DNA of 64,000 nucleotides, taken from assembly GCF_049844995.1 (NCBI RefSeq), contig NZ_JBNCMC010000004.1:496001-560000 (forward strand), read 5' to 3'. The notes under the pieces were generated by a model. That model had not been told where the DNA came from. It made no database searches and saw only the letters and a program-made list of their open reading frames with translations. The position numbers were made by a program, and so were the translations under genes. This document shows positions 9,237 through 17,015 of the stretch, one piece after another. Position 1 is the first letter of the stretch, and each line of letters opens with the position of its first letter. This stretch comes from Luteimicrobium sp049844995. GTDB lineage: Bacteria > Actinomycetota > Actinomycetes > Actinomycetales > Cellulomonadaceae.

Positions 9237-11029
9237 CGGGTTCCTCCGGTGGTCTGCAGCCGGGCGGGCTCGCCCGGGTCCTGCGGGTCGTCGTCGCCCA
9301 TGCCGCGTCCGACGACGGCGCGGTAGCGGGCCGCGGCGGCGTCGGGACGGCCGAGGAGCTCGGCGTGGGTGCCGCGCGTGGTCACGAGCCCGTCCTCGAG
9401 GAGGGCGACCTCGTCGACGTGGTCGAGCACGAGCGGGCTCGCGGTCACGACGAGCGTGGTGCGGCCGCGGCGGACCTCGGCGACGCGCTCGGCGATGCGG
9501 GCCTCGGTGTGCGCGTCGACAGCGCTGGTCGGCTCGACGAGGACGAGGACCTCGGGGTCGGTGAGCAGGGCGCGTGCGAGCGCCACGCGCTGCCGCTGGC
9601 CGCCGGACAGCGAGCGCCCCTTCTCGGGCAGCTCGCCGGCCAGCCCGCCCGGCACCGAGTCGAGCACGTCCTGCGCGTCGGCGACCATCATCGCCGCGAG
9701 CAGGTCCTCCTCGTTGGCGCGGCCGCGGGCGTCCAGCTCCTCGCCGAGGATGCCGGAGAACAGGTGCGTGGTCGCCTCGGAGACGACGACCCGGTGGCGC
9801 AGCGCGTCCTTGTCGAGGTTGGCGAGCCGCACGCCGCCGAGGGTGACGGGCGTGTCGGCCTCGTCCTCGTCGTCGAACCGGCCGAGCCGGGTGGCGACCC
9901 GCGCGGCCGCGTCCGGGTCGGCGCTCACGAGCCCGACGACGCGGCCGGACTCGAGCCGCAGCCCGGTCGCCTCGTCGACGAGCTCGGCGCCCGGCGCGGG
10001 CGCCTCGGCGAGCGGCGCGTCGTCGTCGGCCTCGGTCGCGGACCGCGTGCTCAGCACGGCCTGCACCTTGCCCGCGGCGATGAGGCCGCGCGTCGTGATC
10101 TGGAGCATCTGGGTGGCGAGCTGGAGCGGCCACGACAGGAACGCGGCGTACGCGTAGAAGGTCACGAGCTCGCCGGGCGTGATGTCCCCGGCCACGGCGG
10201 CGTGCGCGCCCAACCACAGCACGAGCGCGACGAGCAGGCCCGGGAGCAGGACCTGGAGCCCGTCGAAGAGGGACTGCACCGTCGCGACGCGCACGCCCTC
10301 GACGCGCACCTTCTGCGACTGCTCGGCGTACCGGCCGGTGAAGACCTCCTCGCCGCCGATGCCGCGCAGGATGCGCAGCCCGGAGACGGTGTCGGCGCCG
10401 AGGGCGGTGAGGTGTCCCTGGGCCTCGCGCTGCGTCGTCTGGCGCGACTGCAGCGGCTTGACGAGGAGCGCCATGATGCCGGCGACCACGGGCAGCCCCA
10501 CGACGACGATGAGCCCGAGCTTCAGCGACTGGGTGCACATGACGACGGCGACGGTGACGTAGGCGAGCACGCCGCCGACGAACCGCCCGGTCATGGCGAA
10601 CACGTCGCCGATGCGCAGGGCGTCGTTCGCGACCGCCGAGACGACCTCGCCCGTCGGGAGCTTCTTGGTGATGCGGTGGCCCGTCCGCGACGCCTTGTAC
10701 CCGACCATCTGCGAGAAGGAGAACGAGGCGCGCAGCCAGTTCTGCACGTCGAACCGGTGGCTGAACGCGCCCGCGACCACCATGACGGCGCCGTTGACCA
10801 GCATGATCGCGCACCAGCGCAGGAGGGCCGAGCCGAACCCGTGGGTCAGGCCGTCGTCGATCGCACGCCCGAGGAAGAGCGGCGTCAGGGCCTGGGACAC
10901 CATGGTCGCGGTGCCCGCGACGAGAGATCCGAGCAGGATCCAGCGCTGCCGCCACGCCTGCCACCACAGGGCGCGCGCAGGCGATCCGAGCGGGGGTGTG
11001 CCCGGGTCAGGAAGAGGGAGGGTTCGCAC
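9233..11029 (-). CDS. ABC exporter half-transporter, subunit with degenerate ATP site
   Basis: A 598-residue type I ABC exporter half, first gene of a coupled pair. The membrane domain covers about residues 25-310. The ATPase domain keeps a perfect signature (RSLSGGQRQRVALARALL, near 471) but has lost Walker A (VGLVSADPDAAARVA in its place, near 366). Walker B reads LVLVEPTSAVD, lacking the usual Asp, and no H-loop His is evident (VVTASPLVL). Paired with the downstream subunit, this leaves one complete and one dead ATP site. The GTG at 11029 is favoured by a -10 box six bases upstream. The substrate is unknown. Confidence 0.9.
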   Translation of the reverse strand: MRTLPLPDPGTPPLGSPARALWWQAWRQRWILLGSLVAGTATMVSQALTPLFLGRAIDDGLTHGFGSALLRWCAIMLVNGAVMVVAGAFSHRFDVQNWLRASFSFSQMVGYKASRTGHRITKKLPTGEVVSAVANDALRIGDVFAMTGRFVGGVLAYVTVAVVMCTQSLKLGLIVVVGLPVVAGIMALLVKPLQSRQTTQREAQGHLTALGADTVSGLRILRGIGGEEVFTGRYAEQSQKVRVEGVRVATVQSLFDGLQVLLPGLLVALVLWLGAHAAVAGDITPGELVTFYAYAAFLSWPLQLATQMLQITTRGLIAAGKVQAVLSTRSATEADDDAPLAEAPAPGAELVDEATGLRLESGRVVGLVSADPDAAARVATRLGRFDDEDEADTPVTLGGVRLANLDKDALRHRVVVSEATTHLFSGILGEELDARGRANEEDLLAAMMVADAQDVLDSVPGGLAGELPEKGRSLSGGQRQRVALARALLTDPEVLVLVEPTSAVDAHTEARIAERVAEVRRGRTTLVVTASPLVLDHVDEVALLEDGLVTTRGTHAELLGRPDAAAARYRAVVGRGMGDDDPQDPGEPARLQTTGGTR

Positions 11030-11035
11030 CTCGTA

Positions 11036-11041
11036 ACATTA
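11036..11041 (-). promoter_or_regulatory. -10 box TAATGT of the ABC exporter operon
   Basis: On the minus strand TAATGT is followed by exactly six bases and then the GTG at 11029. This suggests a leaderless transcript for the ABC pair. Confidence 0.55.
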
Positions 11042-11135
11042 GGTCGGTCCTCCCACACGAGGCCCATGGTTTTTCCCACAGCGCACGTTCAGCCGCGCAC
11101 CCCGTGCGTGACGCGAAGCCCGAGGCAGGCACCGC

Positions 11136-11543
11136 ATGACGACCCCCGCGACCCCCGTCGGCAAGAACGCCACCGACCCGTCGGCCGACGCAGCCCGCAC
11201 CGCGATCCGCAAGGCTCGCGGCGCGCTCGCGCGGTACCGCGTGATGGCGATCGTCACCGGCGTCATGCTGCTGCTGCTGTGCGCGGAGCTGATCCTGCGG
11301 TACGTCGTCCACGTGTCGTGGATCGACGCGATCAAGTGGATCCCGTTCGCGCACGGCTGGATCTACGTGATCTACCTGGTGACCGTCGTCGACCTGTGGT
11401 CCAAGATGAGGTGGACGTTCGGGCGGCTCGTCGCCCAGGTCCTCGCGGGCGTGGTCCCCGTCATGAGCTTCATCGTGGAGAAGAACGTGCACCGCGACGC
11501 CGAGGCCAAGCTGAAGCTGCTCGCGGACCAGTACGGCGTCTGA
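11136..11543 (+). CDS. DUF3817 family membrane protein
   Basis: A 135-residue protein with a charged N-terminal tail and about three membrane helices: VMAIVTGVMLLLLCAELIL near 46-64, WIYVIYLVTVVDLW near 84-97, and FGRLVAQVLAGVVPVMSFIV near 103-122. The tail HRDAEAKLKLL is typical of actinobacterial DUF3817 proteins. The family has no established function. The stop lies 22 bp before the ThiF-like gene, whose ribosome site sits in that gap, so the two are probably co-transcribed. The spacing is suggestive only; a link to thiamine is not implied. Confidence 0.85.
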   Translation: MTTPATPVGKNATDPSADAARTAIRKARGALARYRVMAIVTGVMLLLLCAELILRYVVHVSWIDAIKWIPFAHGWIYVIYLVTVVDLWSKMRWTFGRLVAQVLAGVVPVMSFIVEKNVHRDAEAKLKLLADQYGV

Positions 11544-11565
11544 CGGCCGACCCGGAGGGGGAGCG

Positions 11566-12723
11566 GTGGCACCCGAGACCGACCTGAGCCAGGACGAGGT
11601 AGCCCGCTACGCCCGTCAGCTCGCCCTGCCCGGGGTGGGTCTCGCAGGGCAGCAGCGGCTTCGCGACGCCCGCGTGCTCGTCGTCGGCGCCGGCGGGCTC
11701 GGCAGCCCCGTCCTGCTCTACCTCGCCGCCGCCGGCGTCGGGACGCTCGGGATCGTCGACGACGACGTCGTCGACACCTCCAACCTCCACCGCCAGGTGA
11801 TCCACGGCGACGCGCAGGTGGGCAGGCCCAAGGTCGGGTCCGCCCGCGACGCCGTCGCGCGCGTCAACCCGCACGTGCGCGTCGAGGAGCACGGCGTCCG
11901 CCTCGACGCGTCGAACGCCGTCGACCTGCTCGCCCGGTACGACGTCGTGGTCGACGGGACCGACTCGTTCGACGCCCGCTACCTCGTCTCCGACGCCGCG
12001 GAGGTCGTTGGGGTGCCCGTCGTCTGGGGCGCCATCCACCAGTACTCCGGCCAGGTCGCGGTGTTCGCCGCGCGCGGGCTCGGCGACGCGCCGGGCGTGA
12101 CCTACCGCGACGTGTTCCCCGAGCCCCCGCCGCCCGGCACCGTGCCCGACTGCGCGACCGCCGGGGTGTTCGGCGTCGTCTGCGGGACCGTCGGCACCGC
12201 CATGGCGACCGAGGTGGTCAAGCTCGTGACCGGCGTCGGGCGGACGCTGCTCGGCCGGCTCGCCGTCTACGACGCGCTCGACGGCGAGTGGCGCTACCTC
12301 ACCGTCCGCGCCGACCCCGCCCGCACGCCGGTCACCTCGCTCGCCGAGCGCGAGCCCGTCGCGTGCGCCGTCCCGGCGTCCGCCGTCCCCCGCGACCGGA
12401 TGGATGTCGCCGAGCTCACCGACCGCCTCGGCCGCGGCGACGTCGTCGTGGTCGACGTGCGCGAGGACTGGGAGCTCGTCGCGGAGCCGTTCGACCCGGG
12501 GCCGGGCGCGGACGTGCGGCACCTCCCGTTCGGCCGGGTCTCCGCCGGCGACGCCGACGCGGCGCTCGCGGACCTGCCCCGCGACGGTGTCGTCGCGGTG
12601 CTCTGCAAGGCGGGGCCGCGTGCCGAGCGTGTCGCCGAGGTCGCCCGGGCCGCGGGCGTCGACGCACGCGTCGTCGACGGCGGCATGCTCGCCTGGCGCG
12701 CCCGCACGGTCCCCGCGAGGTAG
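11566..12723 (+). CDS. thiF: ThiF/MoeB-type adenylyltransferase fused to a rhodanese domain
   Basis: Adenylates the C-terminal Gly-Gly of a ThiS/MoaD-like sulfur carrier so it can become a thiocarboxylate. Residues 1-250 are the E1-like fold with the ATP loop VGAGGLGSPVLLYLAAAGVG and the following DDDVVDTSNLHRQ. VPDCATAGVFGVVCG holds the conserved cysteines. Residues about 285-385 are a rhodanese domain with active-site loop LCKAGPRAERV, the likely sulfur donor site. The architecture matches actinobacterial MoeZ. Its position beside thiG and thiS makes ThiS the likely partner, though MoaD or CysO cannot be excluded. The GTG at 11566 has a GGAGG ribosome site. Confidence 0.88.
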   Translation: MAPETDLSQDEVARYARQLALPGVGLAGQQRLRDARVLVVGAGGLGSPVLLYLAAAGVGTLGIVDDDVVDTSNLHRQVIHGDAQVGRPKVGSARDAVARVNPHVRVEEHGVRLDASNAVDLLARYDVVVDGTDSFDARYLVSDAAEVVGVPVVWGAIHQYSGQVAVFAARGLGDAPGVTYRDVFPEPPPPGTVPDCATAGVFGVVCGTVGTAMATEVVKLVTGVGRTLLGRLAVYDALDGEWRYLTVRADPARTPVTSLAEREPVACAVPASAVPRDRMDVAELTDRLGRGDVVVVDVREDWELVAEPFDPGPGADVRHLPFGRVSAGDADAALADLPRDGVVAVLCKAGPRAERVAEVARAAGVDARVVDGGMLAWRARTVPAR

Positions 12724-12746
12724 GCGGGCGGCCCGTCTACCTCGCG
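12714..12746. terminator. Hairpin between convergent thiF and thiG
   Basis: A 16-base arm CGCGAGGTAGGCGGGC is followed after one base by its near-perfect complement GCCCGTCTACCTCGCG. The thiF stop codon TAG lies inside the left arm and the thiG stop is just beyond the right arm, so the hairpin can serve both strands. No U-tract is evident. Confidence 0.6.
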
Positions 12747-12747
12747 G

Positions 12748-13560
12748 TCAGAGGGCGAGGTCCAGGTTGCCCGCGCGCACGACGCCGTCCACGGGAGACG
12801 ACGCGAGCGCCTGCTCCCGGCGGGGGACGCGGCCGGCCTGGGCGGCGTCGTGCCCGGCCTGGACGGCGAGGCGCATGGCGCGGGCCATCCGGACGGGGTC
12901 GGTGGCGCGGGTGACGGCGGTCGCGAGCAGCACGCCGTCGCACCCGAGCTCCATCGCGAGCGCCGCGTCGGACGCCGTCCCGACGCCCGCGTCCAGGATC
13001 ACCGGCACCCCGGCGCGTGCGGCGATCGCCTCGATGTTGCGCGGGTTCGCGACGCCGAGACCGGAGCCGATGGGAGAGCCCAGGGGCATGACCGCCGCGC
13101 AGCCCACGTCCTCGAGCCGCCGGGCGAGCACCGGGTCGTCGTTCGTGTAGGGCAGGACCACGAACCCCTCGCGCACGAGCGTCTCCGCGGCCTCGACCAG
13201 GCCGAGGGGGTCGGGGAGGAGGGTGACGTCGTCGGCGATCACCTCGAGCTTGACCCAGTCGGTGCCGCACGCCTCGCGCCCGAGCCGCGCGGTCAGGACG
13301 GCGTCGCGCACGGTGAAGCAGCCGGCGGTGTTGGGCAGGGCGCGGATGCCGAGGCGCTCGAGGAGCGCCCAGACGCCGTGGTCTCCGGCCCGCTGCGAGC
13401 CCGTGGCCCGGGGCGCGAACCGCCGCAGCGCGACCGTCGTGAGCTCGGTGCCCGACGCGACGAGCGCGTCCTCGAGCGCGAGCAGGCTCGACGCGCCGCC
13501 CGTCCCCATGACGAGCCGCGACCGCAGCGGCGTCCCGGCGATCGTCAGCGCGTCAGCCAC
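12748..13560 (-). CDS. thiG: Thiazole synthase ThiG
   Basis: Condenses 1-deoxyxylulose 5-phosphate, dehydroglycine and ThiS thiocarboxylate into the thiamine thiazole phosphate. The 270-residue TIM barrel carries the Schiff-base lysine in TDWVKLEVIADD (near residue 100) and the phosphate-binding PLGSPIGSGLGVANP and ILDAGVGTASDAALAMELG segments. It is last in the thiO-thiS-thiG operon, its start overlapping the end of thiS by eight bases. Control is expected through the TPP riboswitch ahead of thiO. Confidence 0.96.
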   Translation of the reverse strand: MADALTIAGTPLRSRLVMGTGGASSLLALEDALVASGTELTTVALRRFAPRATGSQRAGDHGVWALLERLGIRALPNTAGCFTVRDAVLTARLGREACGTDWVKLEVIADDVTLLPDPLGLVEAAETLVREGFVVLPYTNDDPVLARRLEDVGCAAVMPLGSPIGSGLGVANPRNIEAIAARAGVPVILDAGVGTASDAALAMELGCDGVLLATAVTRATDPVRMARAMRLAVQAGHDAAQAGRVPRREQALASSPVDGVVRAGNLDLAL

Positions 13561-13780
13561 CCTGCACCGCCCCGACGATCTCGACCCGCGCGCCGGGCCG
13601 GACCGTCGTGCTCTCCCAGGTGCTCCGCGGCACGACGGCGTCGTCGACGGCGACCGCGATCCCGCGGGCCGTGCGTTCGGCCGCGAACGCGGGGACGAGG
13701 CGGGCCACGAGGTCGGCGACGGGCAACGGGGCGTCGAGCGCGTACGGCTCGCCGTTGACGAGCGTGGGGCTGGCGGTCAT
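13553..13780 (-). CDS. thiS: Sulfur carrier protein ThiS
   Basis: A 75-residue ubiquitin-like carrier ending in the diagnostic Gly-Gly (EIVGAVQGG), which is adenylated and converted to a thiocarboxylate that supplies thiazole sulfur. The N-terminal strand LVNGEPYALDAPLPVADLV and the acceptor part VVPRSTWESTTVRPG fit the family. The ATG at 13780 overlaps the thiO stop as ATGA and its end overlaps thiG, giving tight coupling. Confidence 0.93.
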   Translation of the reverse strand: MTASPTLVNGEPYALDAPLPVADLVARLVPAFAAERTARGIAVAVDDAVVPRSTWESTTVRPGARVEIVGAVQGG

Positions 13781-14970
13781 GCGGTCCTCCGGTGGTCGGT
13801 GGCGACGAGGCGGTCCGGGTCCATGGCCCGGAGCGCGCGGCCGAGGTCGTGGTCGGGCGTGTTCGCGGTCGAGCCGAGCGCGTGCGCGAGCGCGACACCG
13901 GTGAGGGGCGCGAGCAGCACGCCGCCTCGCCCGTGCCCGGTGGCGAGCCACAGCCCCGGCACGCCGGACGGCCCGACGAGCGGGCGCCCGTCCGGCGTCG
14001 TCGGACGCGCGCGCTGCGTGACGTCGACGAGCGCGGTCTCGTCGAGGCCCGGGACGAGGGCGCGGGCGTCGCGCAGGAGGGCGAAGGTCCCGCCCGCGCG
14101 GGGACGGCGCCCGTCCCCGGTCTCCTCGGACGTCGCCCCGACGACGACCTCGCGCGTGCCGTCCGGCTCCGGTGCCCGCGGCACCACGTACACCGGCCGG
14201 CCCTGCACCTGGCCCCGGAGCGTCCGGCCGAGCGGCAGGTCGGGCCCGGCGGCCAGGCGCAGCGTCTGCCCGACGACGTCGCGCACGGGCACCCGCGGCG
14301 CGCCCGCGTCGGCGGCGAGGGCGCGCGAGGGGGTGCCGGCCGCGAGCACGACGAGGCCCGCGCGGTGGCGGTGGCCGGCGTCGTCGACCGCGCCCACGAC
14401 GGCGCCCCGCTCGCGCAGGAGCCGGACCGCCGCACGCCGGACGCGGCGCACACCCGCTGCGTCGAGGGCCGTCGCGAGCGCCTGGTGGGTGGCGCGTGGG
14501 TCGGCGCGGTGGTCGTCGGGGGCGAGCGCCGCCCCTCCGAGCGAGCCGAGAGCGGGCTCGTCGCGGCGCGCGTCGGCGACGGTGAGCGGCGACGACCGCA
14601 GCCCGGCGCGCGCGTGCTGGTGGAGGCGCCGGCGCAGGTCGGCGGCGTCCCCGGCGTCGTACGCCAGCAGGAGCGTCCCGGCCGGCTCGAAGCCCGGGTC
14701 CGTGCCCGACGCCGCGCGCAGGTCCGCCGCGAAGCCCGGCCACAGCGCGGCGCCGGCGAGGTGCAGGGCGGTGGCGGCGTCGTCGTCGGGCTCGGCCTCG
14801 CCCACGGGAGCGAGCATGCCCGCCGCGGCGTGCGTGGCGCCGTCGCCGGGGGAGGGGTCGAGCACCGCGACGCGCGCCCCGGCGCGCACGGCCGCCCACG
14901 CGCACGCGAGGCCGACGATCCCGCCGCCGACGACGAGCACGTCGACGGCGCGCACGGCAGGGGTGGTCAC
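13777..14970 (-). CDS. thiO: Glycine oxidase ThiO
   Basis: FAD-dependent oxidase that makes dehydroglycine from glycine for thiazole synthesis. The 397-residue protein has the N-terminal dinucleotide motif VLVVGGGIVGLACAWAAVRAGARV and the C-terminal FAD motif LWLATGHGRGGVLLAPLTG. The GTG at 14970 is chosen over an upstream ATG because the TPP riboswitch runs right up to it and the conserved riboswitch tail AAGGGAG would serve as its ribosome binding site. Starts further upstream would translate the riboswitch itself. Confidence 0.92.
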   Translation of the reverse strand: MTTPAVRAVDVLVVGGGIVGLACAWAAVRAGARVAVLDPSPGDGATHAAAGMLAPVGEAEPDDDAATALHLAGAALWPGFAADLRAASGTDPGFEPAGTLLLAYDAGDAADLRRRLHQHARAGLRSSPLTVADARRDEPALGSLGGAALAPDDHRADPRATHQALATALDAAGVRRVRRAAVRLLRERGAVVGAVDDAGHRHRAGLVVLAAGTPSRALAADAGAPRVPVRDVVGQTLRLAAGPDLPLGRTLRGQVQGRPVYVVPRAPEPDGTREVVVGATSEETGDGRRPRAGGTFALLRDARALVPGLDETALVDVTQRARPTTPDGRPLVGPSGVPGLWLATGHGRGGVLLAPLTGVALAHALGSTANTPDHDLGRALRAMDPDRLVATDHRRTA

Positions 14971-15102
14971 GGGGAGGCTCCCTTCGCTGGCATGACCCAG
15001 ATCAGGTTCGACGGTCGACGCCTTCGCCGGCGTCCTCTCAGCCCCGGCCCCGGACGGCCCGTCGGAAGGTTCCGACGACCGGGCGGGAGGGGGCTCCCGT
15101 GC
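14971..15102 (-). promoter_or_regulatory. TPP riboswitch (THI element) controlling thiO-thiS-thiG
   Basis: The minus strand holds the hallmark CTGAGAGG segment near 15044-15037 and the core ACCTGATCTGGGTCATGCC near 15006-14988, followed by AGCGAAGGGAG. GAGCCCC near the 5' end can pair with GGGGCTGAG to form the P2 region. The element ends at the thiO GTG, and its AAGGGAG tail lies about seven bases before that codon. This placement suggests translational control by sequestering the ribosome site when thiamine diphosphate binds. Confidence 0.93.
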
Positions 15103-15109
15103 AGGCGTC

Positions 15110-15119
15110 ACACTACACT
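15110..15119. promoter_or_regulatory. Overlapping divergent -10 boxes of thiE and thiO operon
   Basis: TACACT (15114-15119) on the plus strand lies eight bases before the thiE ATG. TAGTGT on the minus strand (15115-15110) lies about 8-10 bases before the riboswitch begins. The two boxes share two base pairs, so RNA polymerase could hardly occupy both at once. Confidence 0.5.
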
Positions 15120-15127
15120 CGCGCCGC

Positions 15128-15790
15128 ATGGCCGCACCGTTGTCCCAGCCCGCGCGTCAGGCGATCGCCGACGCCCGCCTCTACCTGTGCACGGACGCGC
15201 GCCCCGGCGGCCGGGACGTCGCCGAGCTCGAAGGCTTCCTCGACGCCGCGCTGCGCGGGGGCGTGGACGTCGTCCAGCTCCGCGACCGGTCGCTCGAGAC
15301 TCGCGAAGAGCTCGCGCTGTGCGAGCTCGTCGCGGACGTCGCGGCCCGGCACGGCGCGCTCTGGGCCGTCAACGACCGCGCCGACGTCGCGCAGCTCACC
15401 GGCGCGCCCGTCCTGCACACCGGCCAGGACGACCTGCCGGTGCGCACTGCCCGCTCGCTGGTCGGGCCCGACGTCGTGCTCGGCCGTTCCACGCACGACG
15501 AGGCCCAGGCCGCGGCCGCGGACGCCGACCCTGACGTGGACTACTTCTGCGTCGGGCCCGTGTGGGCGACGCCCACGAAGCCGGGTCGGCCCGGGGTCGG
15601 GCTCGACCTCGTGCGGCGGGTCGCCGCGACCCGGCCTGTCACGCCGTGGTTCGCGATCGGTGGCATCGACCTCGACACGGTCGCCGAGGTCGTGGGCGCC
15701 GGCGCGACGCGCGTCGTCGTGGTGCGCGCGATCACGGGCGCGGACGACCCGGAGGCCGCCGCCCGCACGCTGCGCGCGGTCCTGCCCTGA
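15128..15790 (+). CDS. thiE: Thiamine-phosphate synthase ThiE
   Basis: Couples hydroxymethylpyrimidine diphosphate to thiazole phosphate to give thiamine phosphate. The 220-residue TIM barrel shows VDVVQLRDRSLETREEL (pyrophosphate-binding Arg), WAVNDRADVAQLTGAPVLHTGQDDLPV, GRSTHD and WFAIGGIDLDTVAEVV. VGPVWATPTKPGRPGVGLDL is the flexible phosphate loop. It is divergent from the thiO operon, and its apparent leaderless start leaves no room for a riboswitch, so it is probably not under the same TPP switch. Confidence 0.95.
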   Translation: MAAPLSQPARQAIADARLYLCTDARPGGRDVAELEGFLDAALRGGVDVVQLRDRSLETREELALCELVADVAARHGALWAVNDRADVAQLTGAPVLHTGQDDLPVRTARSLVGPDVVLGRSTHDEAQAAAADADPDVDYFCVGPVWATPTKPGRPGVGLDLVRRVAATRPVTPWFAIGGIDLDTVAEVVGAGATRVVVVRAITGADDPEAAARTLRAVLP

Positions 15791-15809
15791 CCGGGGTCGG
15801 GCGGTTCGG

Positions 15810-16631
15810 TCAGAGCCGCGCGTACCGCGCGCGTGCGAAGAAGTAGCAGCCGTACGCGACGAGGCCGGCCGCGACCACGACGAGGAGCACGACGCCGAAC
15901 GGCAGGCCGGCGAGGGACTTGAGGGCGCCGTCCAGCCCCGCCGACTTCTGCGGGTCCGACGTGAGCGCGGCGACGCCGGTGAGCACGGCGACGACCGCGA
16001 GTGCGACGCCCTTGGCGACGTAGCCGACGGTCGCGAGCGCCTCGACCGCTCGGCCCGCGAGCCCGGCCGGCACGCTGATGTCCTTGCGGTACCCGTGCGT
16101 GGCGCCCTTCATGACGAAGTACACCGCGACGCCGAGGACCACGAGCGCGACGACCACGAGCAGGGCCTTTCCACCGGGCGCATCGAGGAGTCGCGCGCTC
16201 CAGGCACGGGTCTTGCCCGCGCTGCTCGACGAGCCGCTTCGCGCGACGCCGACGCCGGTGAGGCCGACGGCGAGGTACGCGATCCCGGTCGACGCGTACT
16301 TCCCCCGGTGGTACCAGGCGCTCTTGCCGGTGCCTCGCACGAGGGCGGCGGACAGGAGCAGGAACAGGCTGAGCGCCCACAGCGCGAGGACGACGACCCA
16401 CAGCAGCACCGGGCCGCCCGGCTCGGACCGCAGCGCGGCCAGCGCGCCGCTCTGGTCGGCGGATCCCCCACCGCCGAACGCCACCCCGAGGGCGACCACT
16501 CCCAGCAGGATGTGCACGACCCCTGCGGCGACGAAGCCCGCCCGCGCTCCGGCGTGCATCGCGGCGCCGCCCCGGATCGAACGGGCCGTGTCTCGGCTGG
16601 AGCGCGTCAGGGACGCCGCGGTGGGGGGCAC
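15810..16631 (-). CDS. DUF1206 family membrane protein
   Basis: A 273-residue integral membrane protein with three repeats of a two-helix unit, each beginning near GARAGFVAAGVVHILLG, GKYASTGIAYLAVGLTG and VGYVAKGVALAVVAVLTG. This is the DUF1206 pattern, a family without assigned function. The GTG at 16631 is supported by TAGGGT ending six bases upstream. It converges with thiE across a 19-bp gap. Nothing in the neighbourhood suggests a specific role. Confidence 0.85.
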   Translation of the reverse strand: MPPTAASLTRSSRDTARSIRGGAAMHAGARAGFVAAGVVHILLGVVALGVAFGGGGSADQSGALAALRSEPGGPVLLWVVVLALWALSLFLLLSAALVRGTGKSAWYHRGKYASTGIAYLAVGLTGVGVARSGSSSSAGKTRAWSARLLDAPGGKALLVVVALVVLGVAVYFVMKGATHGYRKDISVPAGLAGRAVEALATVGYVAKGVALAVVAVLTGVAALTSDPQKSAGLDGALKSLAGLPFGVVLLVVVAAGLVAYGCYFFARARYARL

Positions 16632-16637
16632 GGGGTC

Positions 16638-16643
16638 ACCCTA
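16638..16643 (-). promoter_or_regulatory. -10 box TAGGGT of the DUF1206 gene
   Basis: TAGGGT on the minus strand is followed by six bases and the GTG at 16631, another leaderless-type start. Confidence 0.55.
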
Positions 16644-16672
16644 GTGGCGGGACGCGGGTGCGGGTCGAGCCG

Positions 16673-16948
16673 TTACCGGCGGTAGCGGTAGGCGTCGACG
16701 ACCCTCCAGGTGGCCTCGGCCTCCCCGAGCACGGCCAGGACGAGGAGCGCGTACGTCCAGGGCGACTGGAACGTCCCGTCCACGGTGAGGAAGATCCAGC
16801 ACGCGACGACGATCTGGTAGAGCGCCAGGCGCCGCCAGGCCTGGCTGGGCGTGACCAGGCGCCCCAGCAGGCGCCTCGACCAGCGCGGCCGATCCTGCTC
16901 GGGACCCGCGGGAAGCTCATGGTGGATGCTCGCGTCGTTGCCAGACAT
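16673..16948 (-). CDS. Small membrane protein of unknown function
   Basis: A 91-residue protein with a charged N-terminal half and two hydrophobic segments, ALYQIVVACWIFLTVDGTF near 42-60 and YALLVLAVLGEAEATWRVV near 67-85, ending in basic residues. I do not recognise the family. GC-rich third codon positions and a complete frame support coding. CAAGAT, a weak -10 match, lies six bases before the ATG. It is separated from the downstream DUF1206 gene by about 40 bp that contain that gene's own promoter. Confidence 0.65.
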   Translation of the reverse strand: MSGNDASIHHELPAGPEQDRPRWSRRLLGRLVTPSQAWRRLALYQIVVACWIFLTVDGTFQSPWTYALLVLAVLGEAEATWRVVDAYRYRR

Positions 16949-17003
16949 GCCGGCATCTTGCCATGGCGCAAGCGGTCGTCGCGGCCGGACGCTCAGGCCC
17001 GAC

Positions 17004-17009
17004 TATCCT
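17004..17009 (+). promoter_or_regulatory. -10 box TATCCT of guaA
   Basis: TATCCT lies six bases before the GTG at 17016 with no ribosome site between, which fits a leaderless guaA transcript. Confidence 0.6.
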
Positions 17010-17015
17010 GGGGCG

